Shown here: piece by piece, positions 15,902 to 22,542 of the stretch | Layout of the letters: each line of letters begins with the position of its first letter | Numbering within the stretch: the first letter of the stretch is position 1 | Virus record (IMG/VR): IMGVR_UViG_3300028025_002917 | Coordinates: 1-24,717 of that record | Origin: a virus | Direction: 5' to 3' (one strand) | DNA length: 24,717 bases | Notes under the pieces: generated by a model | The model's input: only the letters and a program-made list of their open reading frames with translations | Database searches by the model: none | Told to the model about the DNA's origin: nothing | Position numbers and translations under genes: made by a program

Positions 15902-17035
15902 ATGAAACAACTCCTTCCCCTTTTCCTCTTCCTTTTGCCTTGCATTGCATTGGCACAGTATCCGAGCAATGGTAACCAAAAAATAACGCTCGGAGAACAG
16001 AGTACTGCCGATGGACTTATTTGGCGAGGTGTGGCAGCAACTGATACAGTAAGAAAGCCTTCCATTGATACCATGGCTTACATGGTTCTTGATACCACTA
16101 CAAATATAATATGGCACTATAAAAAGGCAACAAGTAACGCGTGGTTGCGTTTAAACCTTTTGCCGAGCGACACGGCTTCGATGCTGACACCGTATTGGAG
16201 GGCAGGTAGATTTAGTGGTGTTTTACCTGTAGCAAATGGGGGAACAAATACATCAACTGCCTTTACTGCTGGTTCAGTTATTTTTGCTGGAAGTGGTGGT
16301 ACATACACTCAAGACAATTCAGGTTTATTTTGGGATAATACAAATAATAGATTAGGTGTAAATAAAAGTAATCCTGATTGGACTTTTCAAGTAAATAGTG
16401 ATTTGGTACTACCTTTTTATATTAGCTCAACAGCTGATGCAACTATATTGGGAATAAATAACAATAATTCTGGAGATGGCGATCCGCAATTTAAATTTTA
16501 TTTGAATGAGATTGGTAAATATTCTTTTGGTGTAGATGATAGTGATAATGATAAATTTAAAATAGGAACAACTGATTTATCTACAGACACAAGAATCACA
16601 ATAGATGGAAGTAATATTGGTATTAACACTCAATCGCCAAATACAGCCCTCCACGTTGTTGGCAACGGCAGATTTACGGGAGTTGGCGCTGGTACATTTT
16701 CAAATAATTTAAATATAACATCTGATGGCACTTTAACAACAGCAACATCTGATATAAAATTTAAATACAATATAAGACCTTTAAATTATGGTTTAGAAAC
16801 ATTATTGCAATTAAAGCCTGTTAATTTTCAATGGATAGAAGGTGAAGAAGAAGATTTAGGTTTTATTGCTCAAGACGTTGCAGAAATAATACCAGAAGCT
16901 GTAAACACAAATTGGAATAGCGATTTATTAATGAGATATGAATCCATTATTCCTATCCTCACCAAAGCCATTCAGGAACAACAAGCCCTCATCAAAGCCC
17001 TTGAACAAAGAATTATTAACCTCGAAAATAAATAA
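15902..17035 (+). CDS. Secreted-type fibre protein with C-terminal peptidase S74 chaperone domain
   Basis: The start chosen is the ATG at 15902, ten bases after the previous stop; an earlier in-frame ATG at 15854 lies inside that gene and would spoil the signal peptide. The 377-aa product begins MKQLLPLFLFLLPCIALAQY, a clear Sec signal peptide with likely cleavage after Ala18. Residues 19-80 repeat the STADGLIWRG module of the large fibre. A fibre motif LPVANGGTNTSTA follows, then beta-rich sequence. The C-terminus (about 283-377) is an S74 intramolecular chaperone: Ser283 and Lys288 in SDIKFKYNI fit the catalytic dyad, followed by LKPVNFQW, GFIAQDVAEIIPEAV and a final coiled coil. Such domains fold trimeric fibres and then cut themselves off before the Ser. 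A signal peptide on such a protein is unusual. Confidence 0.83.
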   Translation: MKQLLPLFLFLLPCIALAQYPSNGNQKITLGEQSTADGLIWRGVAATDTVRKPSIDTMAYMVLDTTTNIIWHYKKATSNAWLRLNLLPSDTASMLTPYWRAGRFSGVLPVANGGTNTSTAFTAGSVIFAGSGGTYTQDNSGLFWDNTNNRLGVNKSNPDWTFQVNSDLVLPFYISSTADATILGINNNNSGDGDPQFKFYLNEIGKYSFGVDDSDNDKFKIGTTDLSTDTRITIDGSNIGINTQSPNTALHVVGNGRFTGVGAGTFSNNLNITSDGTLTTATSDIKFKYNIRPLNYGLETLLQLKPVNFQWIEGEEEDLGFIAQDVAEIIPEAVNTNWNSDLLMRYESIIPILTKAIQEQQALIKALEQRIINLENK

Positions 17036-17036
17036 A

Positions 17037-17633
17037 ATGAGATACCTATTTTTATTCCTTCCCTTGTTTTCATTTGCGCAAGACGTTGTCAAAGACACCG
17101 TTTACATACAAAAGCAAGGAAACATTTATTACATTATTCAGCAAACTACTTTGTCGGATAGCACCGTCACAGGCTCAAAGCAAATATTGGGCGATTCTGC
17201 AACTGCCATTCAAAGCCTTGTTACAGATGCTGAAAGGCAAAGTAACACGATTGCCATTCATGCAAAGCCTATTATCACAAAGGGTAAAGCCGTGCAAAGG
17301 ATTAATTATTACAATGATTTGCACCAACAAATAAGCAACAAGCCTGTCTATTTTACAACGGCACAAAGGGACACGGCAAAGTTTTTGGGAGACTGGAGGC
17401 TAAATTTTAACGGGGAAATTATTGATGGAGTTATTGAGTTAAATGTAAATAAGCGTTTAATTTTCAATCCTGATAATGGCAAAGTGTACACAATTTCAAC
17501 CAACTTGCTTTTAGCTACATTTACTAATCAAATATCCTTTACATTTAACTCCGTAAAATACGACTTGTATAAATACGCTGATGGTAAATTTGCAACCGTT
17601 GACGGTAATGTTAGGCTAATAAAAATTGAATAA
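17037..17633 (+). CDS. Small secreted protein of unknown function upstream of the holin
   Basis: The start chosen is the ATG at 17037, two bases after the previous stop; an upstream in-frame ATG at 16938 lies inside that gene. The 198-aa product starts MRYLFLFLPLFSFAQDVV, a typical signal peptide with likely cleavage after Ala14. The mature part has a helical stretch (about residues 35-100), then a C-terminal beta-domain with FLGDWRLNFNGEIIDGVIEL and a repeat of strands to the end. No family is recognised. It could be a fibre accessory, a periplasmic lysis helper, or a surface protein acting on the infected cell. Its location between the S74 fibre and the holin does not decide between these. 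Confidence 0.7.
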   Translation: MRYLFLFLPLFSFAQDVVKDTVYIQKQGNIYYIIQQTTLSDSTVTGSKQILGDSATAIQSLVTDAERQSNTIAIHAKPIITKGKAVQRINYYNDLHQQISNKPVYFTTAQRDTAKFLGDWRLNFNGEIIDGVIELNVNKRLIFNPDNGKVYTISTNLLLATFTNQISFTFNSVKYDLYKYADGKFATVDGNVRLIKIE

Positions 17634-18037
17634 TGAAAGCAACCTTAATCAACCTTTTGCATCTTGGATGGGAAAAGATAACGTATGCCATTTGTTGCGG
17701 ATGGATATTTAGCTTTTTTGTTCCTATAAAGGGATTTTTAATATTTACCGTATTTGTTGTTTTTGCTGACATGGCAACGGGAATTATTGCGGCAAAGAAG
17801 GAGGGGCAAAAGATAAATAGTCGTGGACTTTATCGTACCATAGAAAAAATAGTGGTATATTTTTGTGCTATCCTTATTTTCGAAGGTGCAAGAAATACTT
17901 TTAGCCTTCCTTTCAACATTACGTACATGTCAGCGTTTTTAATTGCGACGGTGGAGTTATATTCCATTTCAGAAAATACAAAACGTATAACAGGCGTAAA
18001 TCTTGGCGTTTTAATCACACGTTTTTTTAATCGTTAA
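17633..18037 (+). CDS. Phage holin family protein
   Basis: The 134-aa product has hydrophobic segments at about residues 28-50, 72-86 and 96-110. The pattern is that of the phage_holin_4_1 type family: WIFSFFVPIKGFLIFTVFVV, then the conserved DMATGIIAAKKEGQKINSRG loop, then the helix EKIVVYFCAILIFEGA. Holins form lesions in the inner membrane and time lysis. The gene starts with a TAATG overlap with its upstream neighbour and is close to the amidase gene, so the lysis cassette lies at the end of the late operon. Confidence 0.87.
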   Translation: MKATLINLLHLGWEKITYAICCGWIFSFFVPIKGFLIFTVFVVFADMATGIIAAKKEGQKINSRGLYRTIEKIVVYFCAILIFEGARNTFSLPFNITYMSAFLIATVELYSISENTKRITGVNLGVLITRFFNR

Positions 18038-18047
18038 AAATAATAAT

Positions 18048-18341
18048 ATGCAGACTAATTTAAAAGATGCCTTAAAAAGTGTTGATACAATTAAATCACC
18101 TTTAGGCGATGTGGCTTGTTATAGTTTCAATTTTGCGGAATTGACACAAGATATTTCAGTCCATTTAGAAAACAACAAAATTAAATTTACTTGGCGCGAA
18201 TATATTCAACTGGCTCAAATCATTTGGGATAAAATCAAGGAGACATCGCACGAATGTGCTGGCAAAGAGATAGAAGTGAAATTACCTGCAAAGCTATCAA
18301 TTGTTGGTGCCGCTTTTGCACTCATTGGATTTAAATTATAG
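18048..18341 (+). CDS. Unknown small protein between holin and amidase
   Basis: The family of this 97-aa product is not recognised. It is helical in look (TWREYIQLAQIIWDKIKETS) with two Cys (C26, C71) and ends in a hydrophobic stretch, LSIVGAAFALIGFKL. The place between holin and endolysin suggests a lysis accessory such as an antiholin, but there is no further support. Ten bases separate it from the holin stop. Confidence 0.65.
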   Translation: MQTNLKDALKSVDTIKSPLGDVACYSFNFAELTQDISVHLENNKIKFTWREYIQLAQIIWDKIKETSHECAGKEIEVKLPAKLSIVGAAFALIGFKL

Positions 18342-18373
18342 GCGCAGACAGATTCGCTACCTTATGCGGCTTC

Positions 18374-18401
18374 AGGGAGGTATATTGATTTATGCCTCCC
18401 T
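18374..18401 (+). promoter_or_regulatory. Hairpin just upstream of the amidase gene
   Basis: AGGGAGGTATA at 18374-18384 pairs with TATGCCTCCCT at 18391-18401, eleven base pairs with one wobble and a six-base loop. It ends 15 bases before the amidase start. Only TTAAAAATTG follows, so it is not a good intrinsic terminator. It could protect or process the message or tune translation of the amidase. Confidence 0.5.
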
Positions 18402-18416
18402 TAAAAATTGTAAATT

Positions 18417-19082
18417 ATGAATAAAAATGAATTTTGTATTTTCTTAGATGCTGGTCACGGAGGTATTAATCCTAAGGTAAAATTACCTAATGGTTATACT
18501 ACCTATCCTGCTAAATGTGCGCAACACAATAATAGCACGTTTCATTCTTACGGATGGTTTTTTGAGGGTGTTTTTAACCGGGCAGTTGTGCAATATATTG
18601 AACAATATTTAAATGACTGGGGCTTTGTAACAATGAAAGTTTATGATGAAATACTAGACACATCATTAGGCAAAAGAGTAAATAAGGCAAACTTTGCGGC
18701 TAAAAATTATAAAGCATCTTTGTATTTAAGCATTCACGGTAATGCAGCAGAAAATAAAAGTGCTAGAGGATGGGAGGTGTTTACATCACCAGGACAAACC
18801 AAATCAGATATTTATGCAGAATTTTTATTTAAGGAAGTAAAATTAAAATTTCCAAATTGGATTTTTAGGCCTGATACAACCGACGGGGATCACGATAAAG
18901 AAGCTAAATTTCATGTTTTAACGCAAACAAATATGCCTTCGGTTTTGTCTGAAAATGGTTTTTTTACCAACTATCACGATGCTAAATTAATGTTTGATAC
19001 AGAGTTTCAAAATAAAATAGCTTTGTGTCACGCTAGAGCTGTTTTTGAATACGCAACAAAAATAGGTTTAGTAAATTTTTAA
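18417..19082 (+). CDS. N-acetylmuramoyl-L-alanine amidase (amidase_3), endolysin
   Basis: This enzyme cuts the bond between N-acetylmuramic acid and L-Ala in peptidoglycan. The 221-aa product is a single catalytic domain with the zinc ligands in place: His14 in LDAGHGG, Glu50 in FFEGVFN and His107 in LSIHGNAA, with the catalytic Glu179 in LSENGFFTN. There is no signal peptide and no added cell-wall-binding domain, so it would depend on the upstream holin to reach the periplasm. It is the last plus-strand gene; the minus-strand genes converge on it from the right. Confidence 0.92.
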   Translation: MNKNEFCIFLDAGHGGINPKVKLPNGYTTYPAKCAQHNNSTFHSYGWFFEGVFNRAVVQYIEQYLNDWGFVTMKVYDEILDTSLGKRVNKANFAAKNYKASLYLSIHGNAAENKSARGWEVFTSPGQTKSDIYAEFLFKEVKLKFPNWIFRPDTTDGDHDKEAKFHVLTQTNMPSVLSENGFFTNYHDAKLMFDTEFQNKIALCHARAVFEYATKIGLVNF

Positions 19083-19112
19083 ATAAAAAAGGGGCAACGC
19101 AAATGTTACCCC
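19083..19112 (-). terminator. Intrinsic terminator of the minus-strand gene block
   Basis: Read on the minus strand this is GGGGTAAC, a six-base loop, GTTGCCCC, then TTTTTTATTT. The stem has eight pairs with one G-U on this strand, but a C-A mismatch on the plus strand, and the U-tract is only on the minus side. It lies 34 bases past the last minus-strand stop and so ends the leftward transcripts facing the late operon. Confidence 0.8.
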
Positions 19113-19145
19113 GATATTACCACTAATTAACAAAATGTAATCAAC

Positions 19146-19433
19146 CTAATTTATAAATTTCTTTAGCAAAGTTAACGCCAAATCTTTCGTAGCATCACCC
19201 ATTGATTCCTTATAAATTTTGTACGCTATTGTTATCATTCTCCCAGGTTCCATGAAATCCATCGGTGGTCTTTCGTCTTTCAATAATGGTTCCATGTAAA
19301 ATTTCAAAAGGAATAATTTTGCCTGTGTACCTTCCCCATATCTGATAGGTTTCGGATACAATTTAGAAATTTTTTCAATTTCTTTCCATGTAGAAATTTC
19401 AATACCATCTATTATTTCAACTTTTTGTTTCAT
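19146..19433 (-). CDS. Unknown protein, last gene of the minus-strand block
   Basis: The 95-aa product has no recognised family. It is charged and probably helical: STWKEIEKISKLYPKPIRYG, a hydrophobic patch TQAKLFLLKFYMEPLL, and a final helix MGDATKDLALTLLKKFI. There are no membrane segments or Cys pairs. A terminator follows its stop. A short region of 80 bases separates it from the next gene upstream, with an AT-only hairpin in between, so its expression may differ from the rest of the block. Confidence 0.7.
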   Translation of the reverse strand: MKQKVEIIDGIEISTWKEIEKISKLYPKPIRYGEGTQAKLFLLKFYMEPLLKDERPPMDFMEPGRMITIAYKIYKESMGDATKDLALTLLKKFIN

Positions 19434-19442
19434 CTTACTATG

Positions 19443-19457
19443 TTTTGTTTAGTTCCT
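19443..19457. repeat. 15-base direct repeat, copy 1 (copy 2 at 19531-19545)
   Basis: TTTTGTTTAGTTCCT occurs at 19443-19457 and 19531-19545. The second copy encodes the C-terminal ELNK of the gene at 19514; the first lies in the leader of the gene at 19146, where its minus-strand reading gives KELNKT and a stop. It may be a trace of a small local duplication. Confidence 0.6.
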
Positions 19458-19497
19458 TTAAAATACCACATGCAAGAAAAATACACATTTCAATAAA

Positions 19498-19523
19498 AAA
19501 TGATTTTATTTTTTCAATCATTT
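19498..19523 (-). terminator. Weak AT-only hairpin with U-tract on the minus strand
   Basis: AAATGATT at 19498-19505 pairs with AATCATTT at 19516-19523, eight pairs without strong G-C content. On the minus strand the stem is followed by TTTTTTATTG. It overlaps the stop codon of the gene at 19514. It may attenuate transcription into the gene at 19146, but the stem is weak. Confidence 0.3.
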
Positions 19524-19729
19524 GTCTTTTTTTTGTTTAGTTCCTCAATTAAAGCATCTGCCGTATCGACCGCACTTTCAACAATGCGCTCAATTTTAAT
19601 ATCAAGCCCATCTTTGTTGGCTATTATCCCTTGCAATGCCATTGCTGCAAAGTATTCGCGCTTTGTCAATCCTTTTAATGATGGTACCTGAATGTTTGGA
19701 TAGGCTTGTTCATTTGCTTTTGTTTCCAT
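19514..19729 (-). CDS. Unknown small protein of a phage-associated type
   Basis: The start chosen is the ATG at 19729 (METKANEQAYPNIQVP), giving 71 aa; an earlier ATG at 19759 would add ten residues and lies further inside the upstream gene. The middle, GLTKREYFAAMALQGI, is a pattern often seen in small prophage proteins found beside recombination or replication genes. The C-terminal helix is acidic and then Lys-rich. The function is unknown. It overlaps the end of the RuvC-like gene by twenty bases. Confidence 0.68.
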   Translation of the reverse strand: METKANEQAYPNIQVPSLKGLTKREYFAAMALQGIIANKDGLDIKIERIVESAVDTADALIEELNKKKTND

Positions 19730-20204
19730 GTTTTTGGTAATTTTTAGCCTGTAAAGCAAGAGTAAAACAATCGATTTCGTCTTGACTTATTTTGGCGGTT
19801 TTAAAATTTGGTTCAAATTTGTAACCTTCGCTTTGGAAGATTTTTAAAAATATTTCCTTTCCCCACTTCTTACCCTTTTGTTCCGGGGAAATATTGTAGG
19901 CTTCGCATCCATTTTCCTTAATCCATTCGTAGGCTATTCTAGATGCGCCTTGATTCATACCTACGTTTCGAGACATCTTGGAAAGAATAGCGCGGTTAAT
20001 AGAATTGTGAAAAGTTAAATTTTGAAGGCTGGAATCTTCAACCAGAACGACAGGATTCATATGTAATTTCCAAAACATAGCATCTTTTATAAAATCAACA
20101 AATCTTTTATACTTTTTAAATACAACCTGTTTGTTTGGACTAATAAAACACGCTGCCATTCCGTTTATTCTTATTGCTGGGTCAACACCTATGTATGTTC
20201 TCAT
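19710..20204 (-). CDS. RuvC-like Holliday junction resolvase (RNase H fold)
   Basis: The 164-aa product has the layout of phage-encoded RuvC-like resolvases, which cleave branched DNA during recombination, replication or before packaging. Asp8 lies in the first strand, YIGVDPAIRINGMA. Glu56 lies in VVLVEDSS, and Asp142 and Asp145 in ISQDEIDCFTLAL, giving the four acidic residues expected for two-metal catalysis. The segment NVGMNQGASR (about 80-89) is also typical. The length is close to that of cellular RuvC. It overlaps the upstream minus-strand gene by four bases. The identification rests on these motifs; the exact substrate is inferred from the family. Confidence 0.85.
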   Translation of the reverse strand: MRTYIGVDPAIRINGMAACFISPNKQVVFKKYKRFVDFIKDAMFWKLHMNPVVLVEDSSLQNLTFHNSINRAILSKMSRNVGMNQGASRIAYEWIKENGCEAYNISPEQKGKKWGKEIFLKIFQSEGYKFEPNFKTAKISQDEIDCFTLALQAKNYQKHGNKSK

Positions 20205-20584
20205 TTGTTTTCAATTATTTCAATCATTTTTTGCAAACCTGCAAGTTGAGCTTCTTCGTAGTTGTCATAAAAACCGACATTAGTATACATAGTTTTATTA
20301 TCAATAACTCCACTATATTGTTTAATTGTATTTTCATTATACCTAGAATAAATCGTATTGATACTAAAATCTATACCATACTTATTTCTAAGCCATTTAA
20401 AAACTTGCTGGTATAATGGTGCATAAGCAAGAAGCTTATAGCTACCTGAAGAAGGTTTGCTAACATAGACACCATCTAATGCTAAAGCTGCCGCATTATC
20501 AGGATACCATGCTAAGCATTCTTCATTGAATCCTAATTGATTTAGTTTTAATGTTTGTTTGAGTGGTACAAATTCTTTTTCCAT
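20201..20584 (-). CDS. Unknown conserved phage protein
   Basis: The 127-aa product begins MEKEFVPLKQTLKLNQLGFN. This pattern, followed by ECLAWY, LAPLYQQVFKWLRNKYGID and an ending with YEEAQLAGLQKMIEIIE, is common to a group of small proteins in phages and mobile elements of Bacteroidota, for which I know no function. There are no membrane segments. It lies between a membrane protein gene and the RuvC-like gene, with a two-base gap upstream and a four-base overlap downstream, so it is in one operon with them. Confidence 0.78.
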   Translation of the reverse strand: MEKEFVPLKQTLKLNQLGFNEECLAWYPDNAAALALDGVYVSKPSSGSYKLLAYAPLYQQVFKWLRNKYGIDFSINTIYSRYNENTIKQYSGVIDNKTMYTNVGFYDNYEEAQLAGLQKMIEIIENK

Positions 20585-20586
20585 AA

Positions 20587-21123
20587 TTAAAATAGTGATA
20601 ATTGAAATGAAGTAATATTTCTTTTAAAATTCTTAGGCATTTCTTCGTTAGCATTCTTAACAATGATTTTACGCCTTCTACGCTTTATAATTTTTGGCTC
20701 ATTAATTCCGTAGGCTTCAACTCCTTTGTCAACAAAGTTAATTTCCAAAAGATAACCGAAAACTATAATAGTTCCAACAAATAAAAACATGGTTATATAT
20801 TCCCCACCTTCGTAATGTTCTTGCAACCCGAAGAATATTTCTATTAAAGCCACAATCGTCGCGCCTAATGCTATTTTAGGTGGGTAAGTACTTCTACCTT
20901 TAGTTGGATTTAAAAAGTCCATGAAAACGACGGCAAAGCGTCCTAATTGCAATATAGAGGCTGCTATAATAGCTAACCAAAAATCTAAGGGTAAAAATAT
21001 CGCAGTCAGGTAGGCGTTTATGCCATACGTCAAAAGGATAGTTATCAGCATGATTGTAGGAATGTTGTCCGATATGCTTTCAAACGTCCATTTGAATTGC
21101 GTATTCGTAAAGTTTTTTTCCAT
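20587..21123 (-). CDS. Unknown four-helix membrane protein
   Basis: The 178-aa product has four likely membrane helices at about residues 21-44, 47-69, 82-101 and 108-130. A basic cluster (RRRRK, 148-152) lies near the C-terminus, suggesting that the tail is cytoplasmic. No known family is evident, and the sequence lacks a holin-type pattern. The gene is next to the glucosaminidase-like gene at 21145, 21 bases away, so the two may act together in the inner membrane, for example on cell-wall access or exclusion of other phages. That link is inference only. Confidence 0.75.
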   Translation of the reverse strand: MEKNFTNTQFKWTFESISDNIPTIMLITILLTYGINAYLTAIFLPLDFWLAIIAASILQLGRFAVVFMDFLNPTKGRSTYPPKIALGATIVALIEIFFGLQEHYEGGEYITMFLFVGTIIVFGYLLEINFVDKGVEAYGINEPKIIKRRRRKIIVKNANEEMPKNFKRNITSFQLSLF

Positions 21124-21144
21124 TTGTTTTTTGTTTTTTTTGGT

Positions 21145-21990
21145 TTAAAATTGATTGTAATCTTTCTTTAAAGGGAAATTATCCCGTTTAATTTGCCAGT
21201 ATTCAGCCATTAATGACGCTCTAAATTTGTAATCTGTATCGGTATGGTATCCTGATTTATATACGCATTTACAAATAGATTCATATAGCTTTATCCCTTT
21301 CATCCTGTAATTTGCCTTTTTACAGGCAGCATATCTTCCAGAATTTAAAACACCAGCCCATAACTCCATGCCTTGTTCTGTTGATTCTGCTTTCATGAAT
21401 TTAGCTCTAATAAACTTGTTTTTACCTCTAATTACTTCGCGTGTTTTGTAAGTCACATGATCGTGACCTTTCAATGCCTTAACCCCTCCAGCATTAGCGT
21501 GTTTACGCCAAAGTTCTGTTTCAACTCCTTGCGAGGTTGCCTCAATGATAAAGAAGGAATAAATCATTGATACAGGGAAATCGGTTAAAACGTGTACGTT
21601 CATTAGCATTGATTCATAGCAATAAGCAAGGTATATGCGACGTAATTTAGACCTGTCAACTCCTTTTAAATTCCTAAAGCCTCTACCTTCCAATGTTTGC
21701 CTTAACTGTTCACCGGATAACTTGCGCACCTCCCAGCCGTATGAGCGAGATCCGTAGGCGCTTTCATCAACTTCTTTTTTTTCGTCCTTACCTTGAATAG
21801 TTAACGACGTAATTTTGTGAACGTAAACCGTATCCCTTTGAATTAAAGGAACAAAGGAAGTATAATTGTATTGGGTATTTATTGGGGAATAAATCAACCC
21901 AATAACAAAAGCAACACCTAAGCCAGCAGCTACCTGATAAGGCAGCCTTTTATTTTGTGGGACGTATGTCTCAATTATTGGCTCTTTCAT
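21145..21990 (-). CDS. Membrane-anchored glucosaminidase / lysozyme-fold protein
   Basis: The 281-aa product has a short cytoplasmic start, one hydrophobic segment (about residues 20-35, VAAGLGVAFVIGLIY), a spacer, and from about residue 130 a domain resembling GH73 endo-N-acetylglucosaminidases. FIIEATSQGVETELWRKHAN with AGGVKAL fits the usual catalytic helix (Glu150), followed by the N-x-x-G-x-K loop. TREVIRGKN fits the T-x-E-x-x-x-G strand, with Glu185. A final helix region follows. It should act in the periplasm on peptidoglycan glycan strands. It is on the minus strand, away from the holin and amidase, and so is probably expressed at another time. It starts one base inside the stop of the upstream gene. 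The family call is by motif only. Confidence 0.7.
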   Translation of the reverse strand: MKEPIIETYVPQNKRLPYQVAAGLGVAFVIGLIYSPINTQYNYTSFVPLIQRDTVYVHKITSLTIQGKDEKKEVDESAYGSRSYGWEVRKLSGEQLRQTLEGRGFRNLKGVDRSKLRRIYLAYCYESMLMNVHVLTDFPVSMIYSFFIIEATSQGVETELWRKHANAGGVKALKGHDHVTYKTREVIRGKNKFIRAKFMKAESTEQGMELWAGVLNSGRYAACKKANYRMKGIKLYESICKCVYKSGYHTDTDYKFRASLMAEYWQIKRDNFPLKKDYNQF

Positions 21991-22256
21991 TATTCAACTA
22001 TTTTTAGTTCTGCATAAAAATAACCTCCATCATACTCGATAGTTTCGTCGCTTTTGTCTGCAATAACATTGCCGTCACAATCCTTTACAAGCCCTCCCCA
22101 TAGGAAAAAATCATCTGGGAAGTAATCTTCGTTACGCATTTTTGCGTAAACCTTTTCAACAGCGTGGCGGTTAGAATAGGCAGCCACTTCTTCGCATAAA
22201 TCTTGATACCTTTTGGCATTGCCAAAGTACATGACGGTGTAAATTTGCTTTTCCAT
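21990..22256 (-). CDS. Unknown small acidic protein
   Basis: The 88-aa product is not assigned. It reads MEKQIYTVMYFGNAKRYQDL, a helix with EVAAYSNRHAVEKVYAK, then FLWGGLVKDCDGNVIADKSD and a final beta-strand. The alpha-beta layout is typical of small phage proteins of unknown role. It is the first gene after the minus-strand terminator at 22351-22383. No Bacteroidota-type promoter (TAnnTTTG) was seen in the very AT-rich 94 bases between. Confidence 0.72.
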   Translation of the reverse strand: MEKQIYTVMYFGNAKRYQDLCEEVAAYSNRHAVEKVYAKMRNEDYFPDDFFLWGGLVKDCDGNVIADKSDETIEYDGGYFYAELKIVE

Positions 22257-22350
22257 TTGTTAAAATTTAGTAGTAATAAAAATGTTTTTTTGTTTCTTTT
22301 GTAAAAATATGTATAAATAATTATATAAAAAAATATTTATGTATTTATTT

Positions 22351-22383
22351 AAAAAAAAATCCCATACCGAAAGATATGGGATT
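22351..22383 (-). terminator. Intrinsic terminator dividing the minus-strand block
   Basis: On the minus strand, AATCCCATA, an eight-base loop and TATGGGATT form a nine-pair stem followed by TTTTTTTT. The U-tract is only on the minus side. It lies between the small gene at 22405 and the gene at 21990. The roughly 400 bases at 22257-22663 hold this terminator, an extremely AT-rich stretch (22257-22350) and two small genes described separately. Confidence 0.85.
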
Positions 22384-22404
22384 AAAAACAACTTAAACAT
22401 TCAC

Positions 22405-22542
22405 TCATTTACCAAACTTACTAATACTTATTTCTTTATCCGGTACCTCAATCCTTAGCTTCTTAAAATTCTCTATTGCCTCTTCAACCGTCGGGGCGTT
22501 GGTGATTATTCTGCCTGACTTCCATTTTATTTCCCAATACAT
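22405..22542 (-). CDS. Small unknown protein (45 aa)
   Basis: Read on the minus strand, the start chosen (ATG at 22542) overlaps the TGA of the upstream small gene as TGATG and gives 45 aa: MYWEIKWKSGRIITNAPTVE, then EAIENFKKLRIEV and a short end. An ATG at 22551 would add three residues. The small beta-hairpin then helix (V-E-E-A-I) resembles many short phage proteins. A terminator follows 22 bases after the stop, which supports a real transcript end here. Function unknown. Confidence 0.55.
   Translation of the reverse strand: MYWEIKWKSGRIITNAPTVEEAIENFKKLRIEVPDKEISISKFGK

Noticed and set aside
16938-17036. Earlier start for the small secreted protein
   Set aside because: The 33 extra codons lie within the end of the S74 gene; the ATG at 17037 follows its stop and starts a clear signal peptide.
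17074-17334. 86-codon plus-strand frame inside the small secreted protein gene
   Set aside because: It is an out-of-frame shadow fully covered by a better supported gene.
20174-20416. 80-codon plus-strand frame rich in Phe and Ile
   Set aside because: It is antisense to the gene at 20201 and its composition is what AT-rich complement sequence gives.
22413-22420. TAAGTTTG on the minus strand, matching the Bacteroidota -7 box
   Set aside because: No -33 element at proper spacing, it is inside a small gene, and it would fire directly into the terminator at 22351-22383.
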